DNA of 32,083 bases from an uncultured Eisenbergiella sp. (GCA_947627215.1 CANQVD010000042.1:1-32083); one strand, 5' to 3'; counted from the stretch's first letter, positions 14,737-24,079 are shown. Made by a program: numbers and translations. Notes: generated from the sequence alone by a model not told the origin.

Positions 14737-17019
14737 TCATTTGATCTTTTCTTTGGAGCGCCGGTAGGCGACCGGCGTCATGCCGAAGCGCTTTTTGAAC
14801 AGGTTGTAGAAATAGTTGGTGTTCAGGATCCCGACAGCCTGACTGATCTGCGTCACGGTTTGCCGGGTCTCCAGCAGTAGCTGCGCAGCGTGGTCCATCC
14901 GGAGATTGTTCAGATAATCGATAAAAGGATAGGTGGTCTGCGCCGTAAACAGTTTTCCGAAGTAGGCTGGCGACAGGCCCGACAGTTCGGCGAGCATGCG
15001 CAGGGTAAGCTCCGGATTGGAATAGTTTTTCTGCAGATATAGGACGGCGGAGGAGATGATCTGTTCGTTGCCGTGCTGCCGGTTGATGTTCAGCACATGG
15101 GCGGTCAGGGTCACAAATTCGGTGCATCGCCGACGCAGCATATAAACATTCGGAAGAGAGGAGTTGATCTGATTGATTTTTTCCATCAGCATTCCGTAGG
15201 TGTCGCCGACGGAAACCACGGAAGAGAAATCGTCCAGAAGGCTCATCATCACGTGGTTGAAGTAGGAAATCGCCGTGGCGAAGCTGTAGTCGGCCATCCG
15301 CGAAAAGGTCTGATCGAATTCCCGTTCGCAGCCGTCTAAGTCTCCTTGCCGGATCAGGCTTGCCAGCCGCAGATGGAGATCCTTCTGATACCGGTCCATG
15401 CGTTCCGGCGAAATGGCCTCTCCTGCCAGGAATACAGTCCCGCGGGTAGAAAGAGGGGCGTACTTCAGTGCGAAGCCAGTGGACACATAGCACATATTGA
15501 TGTTTGAAGCGGACGCTACGATGCTGCCGATGCAGATCGTGGTCTCCATTGAAAAGCGCACCTCCATGACAGAGATAATCCGCGTCAGTTCTTCGCGAAT
15601 GCTGACCGGATACTGTTCCTCCGGCAGCGGCAGCAGGAAAGTGAGAATATTTTTGGAAGAGAGATACCTCGTGGTTTTTCCGTATCGTTCCAGAACCTCC
15701 GCAGCGATATTTTCCAGACTGTAGGAATAGATGAAACCCTTCGATTCGCTCAGCTCCGGCGTATCGCCCTTGGGGACACAGCGGATGGCGATCACGCAGT
15801 AGTAGGGAGAGCTCAGGTCAATGCCGAATTGTCGGCAGGTTTCGGCGGCTTTGGCATCCGGCGTGAGCTCGCCGTGGAGCAGGCGCTGGACGCACCGCTT
15901 TTTTGACTCGGCATAGGAGGCGATCAGTCCCTGCTCTAGCTGGTTCGCGCGGGCATAAGTCTGCGCGACGGCCTGGTTAAGTTGCTCTAATTGGTTGCCG
16001 CGCGGCTCCGGCGTCTTCACATATCGGTGGTAAAGGATTTCGATGGGGCGTGACAGCCAGGCGCTGGTGCGGTAGGCCAGGAGCGTTCCAACGAGCAAAA
16101 CCAGCAGGCACGAAAAGAGCGTCAGCGCGGCAATCTGCGGAAGCGAGCCGAGAATATCAGAATAGGGAACGATGTTGATCACTGTAAAATAGGAATCCGA
16201 GGTTCTGGCATAGGTGACCAGCACCCGTGTCTCATCGGAGAGCCGACAGGAAAAGGTGCCGGAGGCATCGTTCATTTCCGGGAGGGCTTCTTTCAGGACG
16301 GCGGGACTGTCCGTCAGGGAAAAGGTCTCGTCCCGGTCGGATGCGGTGTTGACGGAAAAGATTTCGCCGTCCTGATTGAGAATCAGGATTTGTTGAAACC
16401 CCGCGTCGCTGCGGAGGCTGTTGATCGCCTGAGAAAAGAAATCGCTGTCTACGTCGATGATTACCAGATCTGGTTTTTCTGTATTCCGCAGACGGAAAGG
16501 GAGGATGAAGGAGTAGACATACTTGGTCTTGGTAGGTTGGGTGGCATAGTTGGCTCCGATCAGGCGGAGTGTGCAGGTGCTGAGGCAGTTTTCGACAGGT
16601 GCGCGGTAATAGTATGCGATGTCTTCCTCCGTCAGGAAGCCCGCCGTGGAATTGGAGATGAAGCGATTGGAAGCGCAGTTATAGAAGCTGACATAGCGCA
16701 CATACGGGTAGGAGGTCTGGATCTCCCGCAGTTTGATGGCGGCGGCTGCTTCCTTGAGGCGGTCGAAGGAGCCGGAAGAGAGACAGGTATTGGTGGCCGA
16801 GCTCTGGAGGATTTGATTGCCGATGGAAATCATTTCTTCGTGCAGAAGCTCAGTCATCTGGCAGACCTGCTCCAGTTGGCTGATGGAACGTGATCTGGCT
16901 CCTGTGATCTGGATGTGAGAAAACAGAGAGAACATAATTGCGGAAATCAGCGCGATCACCAGGAAAATCACCAGCAGAAAGCTGAACAGATACTGATTGA
17001 ACAGAGTTTTTTTTCGCAT
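14737..17019 (-). CDS. Membrane-bound AraC-family regulator (YesN-like)
   Basis: A 760-residue one-protein sensor-regulator. Two membrane helices (about 9-33, FSFLLVIFLVIALISAIMF, and 295-316, LTLFSCLLVLLVGTLLAY) flank an outer domain of some 260 residues with Cache-like features (YPYVRYVSFYNCAS, ILILNQDGEIFSV). A linker follows, then a poorly conserved central domain and the AraC DNA-binding domain at the end (about 655-755): ELTLRMLAELSGLSPAYFGK and ISQAVGILNTNYFYNLFKKR. Such regulators stand beside Lpl-type sugar ABC transporters in Clostridia and Paenibacillus and sense extracellular sugar. The start at 17019 has AAAGG seven bases upstream; the frame extends to 17061, but that part is less likely translated. 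Divergent from the permease genes, which it probably activates. Confidence 0.88.
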   Translation of the reverse strand: MRKKTLFNQYLFSFLLVIFLVIALISAIMFSLFSHIQITGARSRSISQLEQVCQMTELLHEEMISIGNQILQSSATNTCLSSGSFDRLKEAAAAIKLREIQTSYPYVRYVSFYNCASNRFISNSTAGFLTEEDIAYYYRAPVENCLSTCTLRLIGANYATQPTKTKYVYSFILPFRLRNTEKPDLVIIDVDSDFFSQAINSLRSDAGFQQILILNQDGEIFSVNTASDRDETFSLTDSPAVLKEALPEMNDASGTFSCRLSDETRVLVTYARTSDSYFTVINIVPYSDILGSLPQIAALTLFSCLLVLLVGTLLAYRTSAWLSRPIEILYHRYVKTPEPRGNQLEQLNQAVAQTYARANQLEQGLIASYAESKKRCVQRLLHGELTPDAKAAETCRQFGIDLSSPYYCVIAIRCVPKGDTPELSESKGFIYSYSLENIAAEVLERYGKTTRYLSSKNILTFLLPLPEEQYPVSIREELTRIISVMEVRFSMETTICIGSIVASASNINMCYVSTGFALKYAPLSTRGTVFLAGEAISPERMDRYQKDLHLRLASLIRQGDLDGCEREFDQTFSRMADYSFATAISYFNHVMMSLLDDFSSVVSVGDTYGMLMEKINQINSSLPNVYMLRRRCTEFVTLTAHVLNINRQHGNEQIISSAVLYLQKNYSNPELTLRMLAELSGLSPAYFGKLFTAQTTYPFIDYLNNLRMDHAAQLLLETRQTVTQISQAVGILNTNYFYNLFKKRFGMTPVAYRRSKEKIK

Positions 17020-17076
17020 ATTTTTACCTTTCTCCTTCATTCGGAAGGGCATTTCCCCCAAACGCGCCGTAAGCTT

Positions 17077-17104
17077 GTATAATTCAACATTTTAATTGTA
17101 GCAA
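17077..17104 (-). promoter_or_regulatory. Promoter of the membrane AraC gene
   Basis: Minus strand TTGCTA (17099-17104), 16 bases, TTATAC (17077-17082). The start site near 17070 gives about 50 bases of leader. The rest of the divergent region (17105-17374) is AT-rich up to about 17300, and I see no equally good rightward promoter; TTCAGG-17-TTATAT near 17260-17290 is a weak guess, as expected if activation is needed. Confidence 0.5.
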
Positions 17105-17374
17105 TACTTTTTCGCAAAAACAACGGGAAGAGCCGGAATAGCGAAATATTTATAGAAAATCAAAAAATTTATAATAAGAAAAGGAAATCAGAAGGAATTC
17201 CCCAAAACAGCAAATTTCGAAAAGATTGGAGCGATGCGGAAAAGTTAAAGTTTACAAATTCAGGGCATGATGTCACCATATTTATATGCAAATTATGGAA
17301 ACGGCATGGACGGAGTCGGGTGGGATGCCCGGGAGGATTCCCATGGCGGCACAAACAGAAAGGGGAGGGTGCAA

Positions 17375-18331
17375 ATGCGGAAAGGCGTCGCAAAAATCGA
17401 AACGGGAAAGAAAAAGAAACGGATCAGTCCCATGAAGGAGCTCTGGCAGAACAAGTTCCTATATCTCCTCGCGCTCCCGGCAGTGGCGTATACATTCATT
17501 TTTTCCTATTGTACTCTGCCGTATATCGCGATCGCGTTCGAAAAGTTCAATTACAAAACGGGGATTCGAAGCCCCTTCGCCGGGCTCTCCAACTTCGCCT
17601 ACTTTTTTAAGTCCAGTTGGGCCTGGACGGTCACGCGCAATACCCTGGTTATCAACGTCCTGTTTCTGATCGCCGGGACGGTGTGCGCGGTCCTGCTGGC
17701 TCTGATCCTCAACGAGGTCAAGGCGAAGCGGTTCCTGAAAGTGTCCCAGTCTATGATGCTGTTCCCATATTTCATTTCCTGGGTCATCGTCAGTTATATG
17801 CTCCAGGGGATCCTGGGAACCGATACGGGGCTGCTCAATAATCTGATCGTCTCTTTGGGCGGGGAAAAGGTGAATTTCTATGCCTCCCCGGGCTACTGGT
17901 ATCCGATCCTTCTGATTCTGAACGTCTGGAAGAATACCGGCTACAGCACGATCATCTATCTGGCGGCGATCGCCGGGATCGATGAGGGTATTTATGAAGC
18001 CGCCTATGTTGACGGCGCTTCCAGGTTTAAGCGCGTCATCTATATCACGCTGCCGCTTCTGGCCCCGACCATCTGTATCATGGTCCTGATGTCGGTAGGG
18101 CGGATCTTTTACGGCGACTTCGGCATGCTCTACGCCATCATTCGCGACAATAGTACCCTGATGCCGCTGGCGGAGGTAATCGATACCTATGTATACCGGA
18201 CTTTTAAGAATACCGGGGATCCGAGCCTGTCCATGGCGATCGGACTGTATCAGTCCGTGGTCGGCTTTATTCTGGTTTTCACCGCAAACTGGATTGTGCG
18301 CAGGAAATTTCCGGACGGCGCGCTGTTTTAG
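17375..18331 (+). CDS. Carbohydrate ABC permease, LplB family
   Basis: A 318-residue inner-membrane permease of the CUT1 sugar transporter class. Six hydrophobic segments are visible, from FLYLLALPAVAYTFIFSYC to VVGFILVFTANWIV. The cytoplasmic coupling loop is EAAYVDGASRFKRVIYITLP, the EAA motif that contacts the ATPase. The start at 17375 is chosen because GGGGAGGG lies just upstream; the in-frame ATG at 17267 would add 36 residues without membrane or family character. First gene of a four-gene set: permease, permease, binding protein, GH28-like enzyme. No ATPase gene is in the set, which is common: CUT1 systems share a housekeeping MsmX/UgpC-type ATPase encoded elsewhere. Confidence 0.9.
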   Translation: MRKGVAKIETGKKKKRISPMKELWQNKFLYLLALPAVAYTFIFSYCTLPYIAIAFEKFNYKTGIRSPFAGLSNFAYFFKSSWAWTVTRNTLVINVLFLIAGTVCAVLLALILNEVKAKRFLKVSQSMMLFPYFISWVIVSYMLQGILGTDTGLLNNLIVSLGGEKVNFYASPGYWYPILLILNVWKNTGYSTIIYLAAIAGIDEGIYEAAYVDGASRFKRVIYITLPLLAPTICIMVLMSVGRIFYGDFGMLYAIIRDNSTLMPLAEVIDTYVYRTFKNTGDPSLSMAIGLYQSVVGFILVFTANWIVRRKFPDGALF

Positions 18332-18349
18332 AAGGAAGGAGGCACAGAA

Positions 18350-19270
18350 ATGCAAAGCATACAGCGGAAAATAGGGGTTGCTGAGAGCCGGATTCGCAGG
18401 AGCGCGGGGGAACAGGCCGCGACCTTCCTGATTTATTTCGTCGTTTTCCTGTTCGCGCTCGCCTGTATTATGCCATTTGTGCTGGTGGTCATCGTCTCCT
18501 TCAGCAGCGAGCGCTCCATCACCTTAAACGGTTATTCCTTTATCCCCGCGGAGTGGTCGCTCGGAGCGTATCGGATGCTGTTCATGTCGAAGTCTTCCGT
18601 GCCGCGGGCCTATGGAGTTACCTCGATGGCGACAGTAGCTGGCACGCTGGTGGCCACGCTGATTACCTTCGGCGCTGGATATACGCTGGCAAACCGGGCG
18701 TGTCGGTATCGGAACGGCCTGTCCCTGTATTTCTATATCACGATGGTATTTTCGGCGGGGCTGGTTCCCTGGTATATGGTGTGCAAGGCGCTTGGCTGCT
18801 TTGACAATATTTGGGCCCTGATCGTTCCGTCTCTGATGTTTTCACCTTTTAATATGTTTCTGGTGCGGAATTTTGTCAGGGATATACCGGCGGAACTGAA
18901 CGAGTCGGCGAAGATCGACGGTGCGGGAGAGGTGCGGATCGCCTTTTCAATCTATTTCCCGCTGTGTATGCCGGTATTGGCAACGATCGCGCTGTTCTAT
19001 GCCATCGGTTATTGGAACAATTACTTCAACGCGGTCATGCTGGTCAACAACTCGGATTATTACACACTGCAGATGCTGTTATTCAAGATCCAGTCCGAAA
19101 TTACGGCGCTGGGCAACCTGGCATCCGGGGCCCAGCATATATCGAATCCGCCGAAGGAGAGCTTTAAGATGGCGACCTCCGTGATCACCATGGGCCCCAT
19201 CGTCATCCTGTACCCGTTTTTGCAGAAGTATTTTGTAAAGGGAATGGTGGTCGGAGCGGTGAAGGGCTAA
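18350..19270 (+). CDS. Carbohydrate ABC permease, LplC/YtcP family
   Basis: A 306-residue permease, the second subunit of the CUT1 transporter. It has six membrane segments (first FLIYFVVFLFALACIMPFVL) and the coupling loop ELNESAKIDGAGEVRIAFSI, followed by the family's YFPLCMPVLATIALFYAIGYWNN-type region. The C-terminus MVVGAVKG is the typical end of this family. AGGAGG stands before the ATG and only 18 bases separate it from the first permease, so the two are translated from one message. Substrate most likely an oligosaccharide of pectin type, judged by the GH28-like gene downstream. Confidence 0.9.
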   Translation: MQSIQRKIGVAESRIRRSAGEQAATFLIYFVVFLFALACIMPFVLVVIVSFSSERSITLNGYSFIPAEWSLGAYRMLFMSKSSVPRAYGVTSMATVAGTLVATLITFGAGYTLANRACRYRNGLSLYFYITMVFSAGLVPWYMVCKALGCFDNIWALIVPSLMFSPFNMFLVRNFVRDIPAELNESAKIDGAGEVRIAFSIYFPLCMPVLATIALFYAIGYWNNYFNAVMLVNNSDYYTLQMLLFKIQSEITALGNLASGAQHISNPPKESFKMATSVITMGPIVILYPFLQKYFVKGMVVGAVKG

Positions 19271-19423
19271 AACCCAGGTATTCAGGGCGGCGGAGCGCGT
19301 CGGCCCGGAGGGCAGCCCCAAATAAGGAACCGGGGCGGCTCCCTGCCGCACCTTCCGTTCAAAGCCCCTGATATACAGAAAGGATTCCAGTCAACGAAGA
19401 CGTACAAAAAAAGGAGGGAGTAC

Positions 19424-21061
19424 ATGATGAAATCGTTGAGGAAGCAACTGGCATTTGTGTTGGCGCTTGTGTTGGCGATGACGTTTCTGGCGGCCTGCGC
19501 GGGCAGCAGTCCCGACCCCGGGCAGGAGACATCAGCCGCAGGGGCGGCGGAGGGGGAAAGCACCTCCGCGGCCGAGCCGGAGAGCGCTTCACCGGAGGAC
19601 GGGGAGGATGACGTGATTCATCCCATGCGCTATGTCCAGCCCGGCGTCCTGCCCGAGGATTACGAGACGGGAATCAAGGCGGTCAACGATAAGCTAAAGG
19701 CCGACGGCGTCAACATCGAGGTGGAGGTCATTCGAATCCCGTGGGACGCCTACGCGGAAAAGCTGAACCTGATGCTGAATACCGGAGAGGAATTTGAACT
19801 GCTGCACGTTATGCAGGACGTCAAGAACCTAAGCTCTCTCGCCGGAATGGGCGCGGTGGTCTCCATACACGATCTGATCCAGAAATACCCGGATCTGTAT
19901 CAGAAATTCGGGGAGACCGAGTGGATGGGCACTCTGTATAACGGCGAGGAATACGCGGTGCCCTGTTATTGGAGATCGTTCGACAACAATATGTCCTATC
20001 TCAATTACCGCGTCGATGTGGCCGAGAAGGTAGGCTACGAAGAGTTCCCGGAGACCAGGGAAGGGGTTCTTGATCTGATGAAAAAATCCCAGGATTATAT
20101 CCTGGAGGAGACCGAGCTGAAGGCCTACAACTGGTTCCATCAGACGCAGGATACCGCTCACTGGCTGCACAGAAGTTATGATACGTATCCGTTTTATGTG
20201 GAAAACAGCCTTGGCATCGCGCTGATCCGGCAGGACGGCACGGTGGATTCCTTCTATGAATCGGAGGAATTCAGGCAGGACGCGCAGTTCTATGAGGAAA
20301 TGTATGAGGCGGGTCTGGTACATCCGGATGTGCTGAGTCTGGACAGTCAGAAGAAGTACGATGACGCGAACTACGGCGCTTTCCTGCCGTCAGCGACCTT
20401 TGATCCTGATGTGGCCAATACCATCCTGGAAAAGACCGGCATCGAGACAGACGTCCAATGGATCAAGAGCTTTGGCGATGAGAAGCCTGACATGATCTAT
20501 ACTTTCGTACAGAATCTGAACGCAATCTCCAGCACGGCGGAGGATCCGGAATCCGGCCTGAAATTCCTTAACTGGCTTTATGCCAGTGAGGAAAACTATA
20601 ATCTGTTCCACTACGGCATTGAGGGCGTGCATTACAACGTGGTCGGCGATCACCGGATCGAACAGGTGAAAAATGAAGCGGGAGAACCGATCTACAGTAT
20701 GGATACGTGGATGTCAGGCTACCTGCCGTATATGTGTTATGGAGAGAATACAAGCGACGAATACATCGATTATATGACCTATCAGTCGGATAACTATGTG
20801 ATCTCTCCTGCCGCCGGTTTCATTTTCGACGCAGCGCCGGTGCAGAGTGAGTTGACCAATCTCCAGACGGAGATCATCGCGTCCATCTATCCCATCAAGT
20901 TCGGCATGGTTTCCTATGAGGACGGGATCGACGATGCGATTGCCAAGCTGAAGGCGGCGGGTCTGGATACTTATCTGGAAGAATATCGGAAGCAGTTCGC
21001 CGCATATCTGGAAGCGAATCCCAGTGCCTTGGAGAATGCGAAAGGTACTACGCAAGGATAA
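19424..21061 (+). CDS. Sugar-binding lipoprotein of the Lpl-type ABC transporter
   Basis: A 545-residue extracellular solute-binding protein. The signal sequence MMKSLRKQLAFVLALVLAM ends in the lipobox LAAC with the lipidated Cys25, followed by a Ser/Glu/Ala-rich linker (26-60). The mature part shows the LplA/YtcQ-like pattern: DKLKADGVNIEVEVIRIPWD, LMLNTGEEFELLHVM, NGEEYAVPCY and, near the end, SIYPIKFGMVSYEDGIDDAIAKLK-like text common to this family. AGGAGG stands six bases before the ATG. It follows the second permease by 153 bases with GC-rich partial hairpins, which may raise its level relative to the permeases. Large size suits binding of oligosaccharides. Confidence 0.9.
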   Translation: MMKSLRKQLAFVLALVLAMTFLAACAGSSPDPGQETSAAGAAEGESTSAAEPESASPEDGEDDVIHPMRYVQPGVLPEDYETGIKAVNDKLKADGVNIEVEVIRIPWDAYAEKLNLMLNTGEEFELLHVMQDVKNLSSLAGMGAVVSIHDLIQKYPDLYQKFGETEWMGTLYNGEEYAVPCYWRSFDNNMSYLNYRVDVAEKVGYEEFPETREGVLDLMKKSQDYILEETELKAYNWFHQTQDTAHWLHRSYDTYPFYVENSLGIALIRQDGTVDSFYESEEFRQDAQFYEEMYEAGLVHPDVLSLDSQKKYDDANYGAFLPSATFDPDVANTILEKTGIETDVQWIKSFGDEKPDMIYTFVQNLNAISSTAEDPESGLKFLNWLYASEENYNLFHYGIEGVHYNVVGDHRIEQVKNEAGEPIYSMDTWMSGYLPYMCYGENTSDEYIDYMTYQSDNYVISPAAGFIFDAAPVQSELTNLQTEIIASIYPIKFGMVSYEDGIDDAIAKLKAAGLDTYLEEYRKQFAAYLEANPSALENAKGTTQG

Positions 21062-21087
21062 CACGTCTTCCCGGGAGGGAGGCGCTG

Positions 21088-21162
21088 CCGCGGCGGGTAT
21101 AGGGCGGAGGCAGAAGAGGCATACGGAGTACGGCAAAAGCCACTCCGTATGCCCCGCCGCGG
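21088..21162 (+). other. Long GC-rich hairpin after the binding protein
   Basis: GGCATACGGAGT (21118-21129) pairs perfectly with ACTCCGTATGCC (21142-21153). An outer pair, CCGCGGCGGG (21088-21097) and CCCGCCGCGG (21153-21162), closes around it with a 20-base left bulge. A third stem with one bulged T lies at 21206-21216/21226-21235, just before the GH28 ribosome site. No T-run follows, so these are more likely mRNA-stabilising or processing elements than terminators. Confidence 0.55.
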
Positions 21163-21261
21163 TTCGGCCGGATTCGGGCGACGCGTTTCCCGAAGGGGAG
21201 AATGTGGGCCTTCGGCGGAACTCCTGCCGAGGCCCGATTGAAAAGAAGAGGGGAAAACACG

Positions 21262-22548
21262 ATGCGCAATATCACGGAGTTTGGAGCGGTGGGAGACGGA
21301 AAAACCGTCAATACTGCCGCGATCCAGGCCGCCTTAGATGAGGCGGCGAAAAGCCGCGGGACAGTTCTGATTCCGGAGGGAGTTTTTCTCACCGGTACAC
21401 TTGAGCTGCACGGGGCGTCCCTGTATCTGGACGGCGGCGCGGTGCTGAAAGGCTCCGCGAATCTGGAGGATTACCCCATCCAGGATTATATCCATAACGA
21501 AATGGGTCCGCTGCGCGCGCTGATCATCAATCGGGATTGCGACAATGTGTCGATTGACGGCAACGGCACGATCGACTTTTCGGGCGGCGCTTTTTTTGAC
21601 AAAACGGCGCGGAACGTCCCAGCAGGGCGGATGTCCTTTTCCACACGCCAGAGGGAGGAGTGCACCTATCCGATCCCGTCCGGCCGCAGGCCCAATCAAT
21701 GCCTGTTTTTCCACCGTTCCAGGCATGTGGCCGTGCGGAATATCCGGGTGATCGATGCCCCATGCTGGACGCTGAGCTTTCACGACTGTGAGGACGTGAA
21801 GCTGCTGGGCCTGACGATCGACACCGATCTGAATTTGCCGAATGATGACGGGATCCATCTGTGTAGCTGCCGGGGAGTCGTCATTTCCGACTGTAATATT
21901 TCCAGCGGGGACGACTGTATTTCGATCACCGGCATCACCAGTTGGGAGAAGCCCTGTGAGGATATTGTGATTTCCAACTGTATCCTGCGCTCCTGCTCCA
22001 AGGCGCTTGTGCTGGGCTATGTTTACAGCCATATCCGAAATGTCGCGATTTCAAACTGCATCATTTATGAAAGTAACCGGGGACTCACCTTCATGAGCGA
22101 TCCAGAGGGAGGCCTGATTGAAAACGTGCGGGTTTCTAATCTGATCGTCCGGACCCGGATCCGGGCAGGAAATTGGTGGGGGAACGGGGAACCGGTTTTT
22201 ATGATGGCGGTCCCGCACCACAGCGGGATTCCGAAGGAGCAGGATCCCCATCGAAAGACGCCCTGCGCCATCCGGAATGTGCGGATCAACGGTGTGACCT
22301 GTATCGGCGAGAACGCGATAGGTATTGTCGGCACGGAGGGTAGCATCCGAGAGGTGGAGCTTCGCGGCATAGACTATGTGAGGGCGGAATCAGAAAACCT
22401 CGCTTTGAAGGGACGGCGCTTTGATCTGGAGCCTGGAGAATGGCAGGGAGAAATTCCTGAGGACTGTGGTCTTTTCGTCAGCGGCGGCCTGCAGGTCGTC
22501 CTGTCTGACATAAAATTGCATGGTATGAGGATCTGTCAGGGAGAATAG
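21262..22548 (+). CDS. GH28-like right-handed beta-helix glycosidase
   Basis: A 428-residue protein of the polygalacturonase (GH28) fold. It opens with the pectate-lyase-superfamily start ITEFGAVGDGKTVNTAAIQA, then repeats of the beta-helix type (VAVRNIRVIDAPCWTLSFHD, VVISDCNISSGDDCISITG). The acid residues of the GH28 active site are visible: Asp195/196 in PNDDGIHL and Asp217/218 in SGDDC. The third motif, usually GHG followed by SIGS, reads LVLGYVYS (249-256) and lacks His; RIRAGNWWGNGEP replaces the RIK block, as in gut GH28-like subgroups. No signal peptide, so it works on imported oligosaccharides. The start at 21262 follows GAGGGG; the ATG at 21202 lies in the hairpin region. Possible activities: exo-polygalacturonase, rhamnogalacturonan or another pectin-derived linkage. 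Confidence 0.85.
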   Translation: MRNITEFGAVGDGKTVNTAAIQAALDEAAKSRGTVLIPEGVFLTGTLELHGASLYLDGGAVLKGSANLEDYPIQDYIHNEMGPLRALIINRDCDNVSIDGNGTIDFSGGAFFDKTARNVPAGRMSFSTRQREECTYPIPSGRRPNQCLFFHRSRHVAVRNIRVIDAPCWTLSFHDCEDVKLLGLTIDTDLNLPNDDGIHLCSCRGVVISDCNISSGDDCISITGITSWEKPCEDIVISNCILRSCSKALVLGYVYSHIRNVAISNCIIYESNRGLTFMSDPEGGLIENVRVSNLIVRTRIRAGNWWGNGEPVFMMAVPHHSGIPKEQDPHRKTPCAIRNVRINGVTCIGENAIGIVGTEGSIREVELRGIDYVRAESENLALKGRRFDLEPGEWQGEIPEDCGLFVSGGLQVVLSDIKLHGMRICQGE

Positions 22549-22649
22549 GCGGCGCAAAAAAGCGTCGGCGGCTTGCAAAAGGCGCATTTCCTAAGAACGC
22601 CCGCCCTGTTCCTGTGCGGATCTGTCCTCTTCGCCCTGGCGCTGCCAAT

Positions 22650-22671
22650 GCCGCTCTAGGGCGGCTTTTTT
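22650..22671 (+). terminator. Rho-independent terminator after the GH28 operon
   Basis: GCCGC, six-base loop, GCGGC followed by TTTTTT (22666-22671). It lies about 100 bases after the GH28 stop and before the promoter of the next gene. The intervening 22549-22649 holds nothing else that I recognise. Confidence 0.75.
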
Positions 22672-22789
22672 CTATGTTGTTCTTTCCGATAGAATACGTG
22701 CGCTTTTCCTGTGGGACAGTTTATAAGTTAAGAATCGCGTAAAAGAGCGAATTTCATCAATTATATCTTATAAAATATATTTCCCGAAC

Positions 22790-22818
22790 TTGATTTTTCA
22801 CTATATTTTTCATATACT
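22790..22818 (+). promoter_or_regulatory. Promoter of the AAA_14/DUF4143 gene
   Basis: TTGATT (22790-22795), 17 bases, TATACT (22813-22818) in an AT-rich stretch. The start site near 22825 gives a leader of about 25 bases and rules out the in-frame ATG at 22790 as a start. Confidence 0.7.
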
Positions 22819-22849
22819 AAAATTTATCACGGGAAAGGGGCTGACTCTT

Positions 22850-24064
22850 ATGATCAAGCGGGAAACCTATATGCGCCGTATCCGGCCGTTCATCGGGAAT
22901 GATCTCGTCAAGGTCATGACCGGCATAAGGCGGAGCGGGAAATCCGTCATGCTGGAGCTGATAAAGGAAGAACTGAAGGAGATGGGCATTTCTGCCGGAC
23001 AGTTCATCTCTGTCAATTTTGAGGATATGAGGAACGCGCACCTTCTTACCGCGGGCGCGCTTCACGAAGAGATCCTGAGAAGGGCGAAAGAGATTGAGGG
23101 AAAAGCGTATCTGTTTTTTGATGAGATTCAGGAGGTGGCGGATTGGGAGAGGTGCGTCAATTCGCTCCGTATTTCCCTCGACTGCGATATCTATATCACC
23201 GGTTCCAATGCGAAGCTTTTGTCCGGGGAGCTCGCGACGTATCTCGGCGGGCGGTATGTGGAATTTGTGATCTATCCGTTTTCTTTTTCCGAGTTCCTGG
23301 AGCTTTACCGTACGGTTGAGCCAAACGCTTCGGAGCAGCAATGCTTTCGGAAATATCTGGTGTCCGGCGGGATGCCGTATCTTGCGAACCTTCGTTACGC
23401 GGAAGAGGCGTCCCGACAGTACCTTACGGATGTTTTCAACTCCGTTCAGCTCAAGGATGTTGTCAAACGGAACAACGTGCGCGATGTCGATCTGCTGGAA
23501 CGTATCGTTGCTTACACCATGGCAAATATCGGAACTGTCTTTTCGGCCTCTTCCCTCGTGAAGTTTCTAAAAAGCGAACAGCGCCCCGCGGCGGCGGAAA
23601 CGGTGCTGAACTACATCAGATACTGCTGTGATGCCTACCTTTTTTACCAGGTCAAAAGAGAGGATCTGCAGGGGAAACAGCTCCTTTCATCCAACGAAAA
23701 ATACTACATTGCCGATCACGGCATCCGGGAGGCTGTGTTCGGCGGAAATATGCGGGATATTAACCTGATCCTTGAAAATATTGTTTACATGGAGCTTTTG
23801 AGGCGCGGGTACACGGTCACGGTCGGCAGATACGGAGACCGGGAAATTGATTTTGTCTGTCACCGGCGCGGGGAAAAGCTCTACGTTCAGGTCGCTTATC
23901 TGCTTGCCGCGGAGGAAACGGTCAGGCGGGAATTCGGCGTTTACGATCTCATACGGGACAATTTCCCGAAATACGTCGTCACGATGGACGAGATCGACAT
24001 GAGCCAAAACGGGATCAAGCACAGGAACATCCGGGATTTCCTGACCGCAGACGAGTGGAGCTGA
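22850..24064 (+). CDS. AAA_14 / DUF4143 family ATPase
   Basis: A 404-residue protein of the widespread ATPase family with an N-terminal AAA_14 domain and a C-terminal DUF4143 part. Visible: VKVMTGIRRSGKSVMLELI (Walker A), YLFFDEIQEVADWERCVNSL (Walker B with the extra IQ), YITGSNAKLLSGELATYLGGR (sensor region), then YPFSFSEFLEL and GGMPYLANL, typical of the second domain. The C-terminal REIDFVCHRRGEKLYVQVAY has the spacing of a PD-(D/E)xK-like nuclease core (E-ID...Q), with Gln where Glu is usual. AAGGGG stands nine bases before the ATG. Single gene, own promoter. The family's role is unproven; defence, DNA repair or stress have been suggested. Its stop is 15 bases from the convergent kinase gene. 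Confidence 0.88.
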   Translation: MIKRETYMRRIRPFIGNDLVKVMTGIRRSGKSVMLELIKEELKEMGISAGQFISVNFEDMRNAHLLTAGALHEEILRRAKEIEGKAYLFFDEIQEVADWERCVNSLRISLDCDIYITGSNAKLLSGELATYLGGRYVEFVIYPFSFSEFLELYRTVEPNASEQQCFRKYLVSGGMPYLANLRYAEEASRQYLTDVFNSVQLKDVVKRNNVRDVDLLERIVAYTMANIGTVFSASSLVKFLKSEQRPAAAETVLNYIRYCCDAYLFYQVKREDLQGKQLLSSNEKYYIADHGIREAVFGGNMRDINLILENIVYMELLRRGYTVTVGRYGDREIDFVCHRRGEKLYVQVAYLLAAEETVRREFGVYDLIRDNFPKYVVTMDEIDMSQNGIKHRNIRDFLTADEWS

Positions 24065-24079
24065 TGCGGGGGCGGCTGC

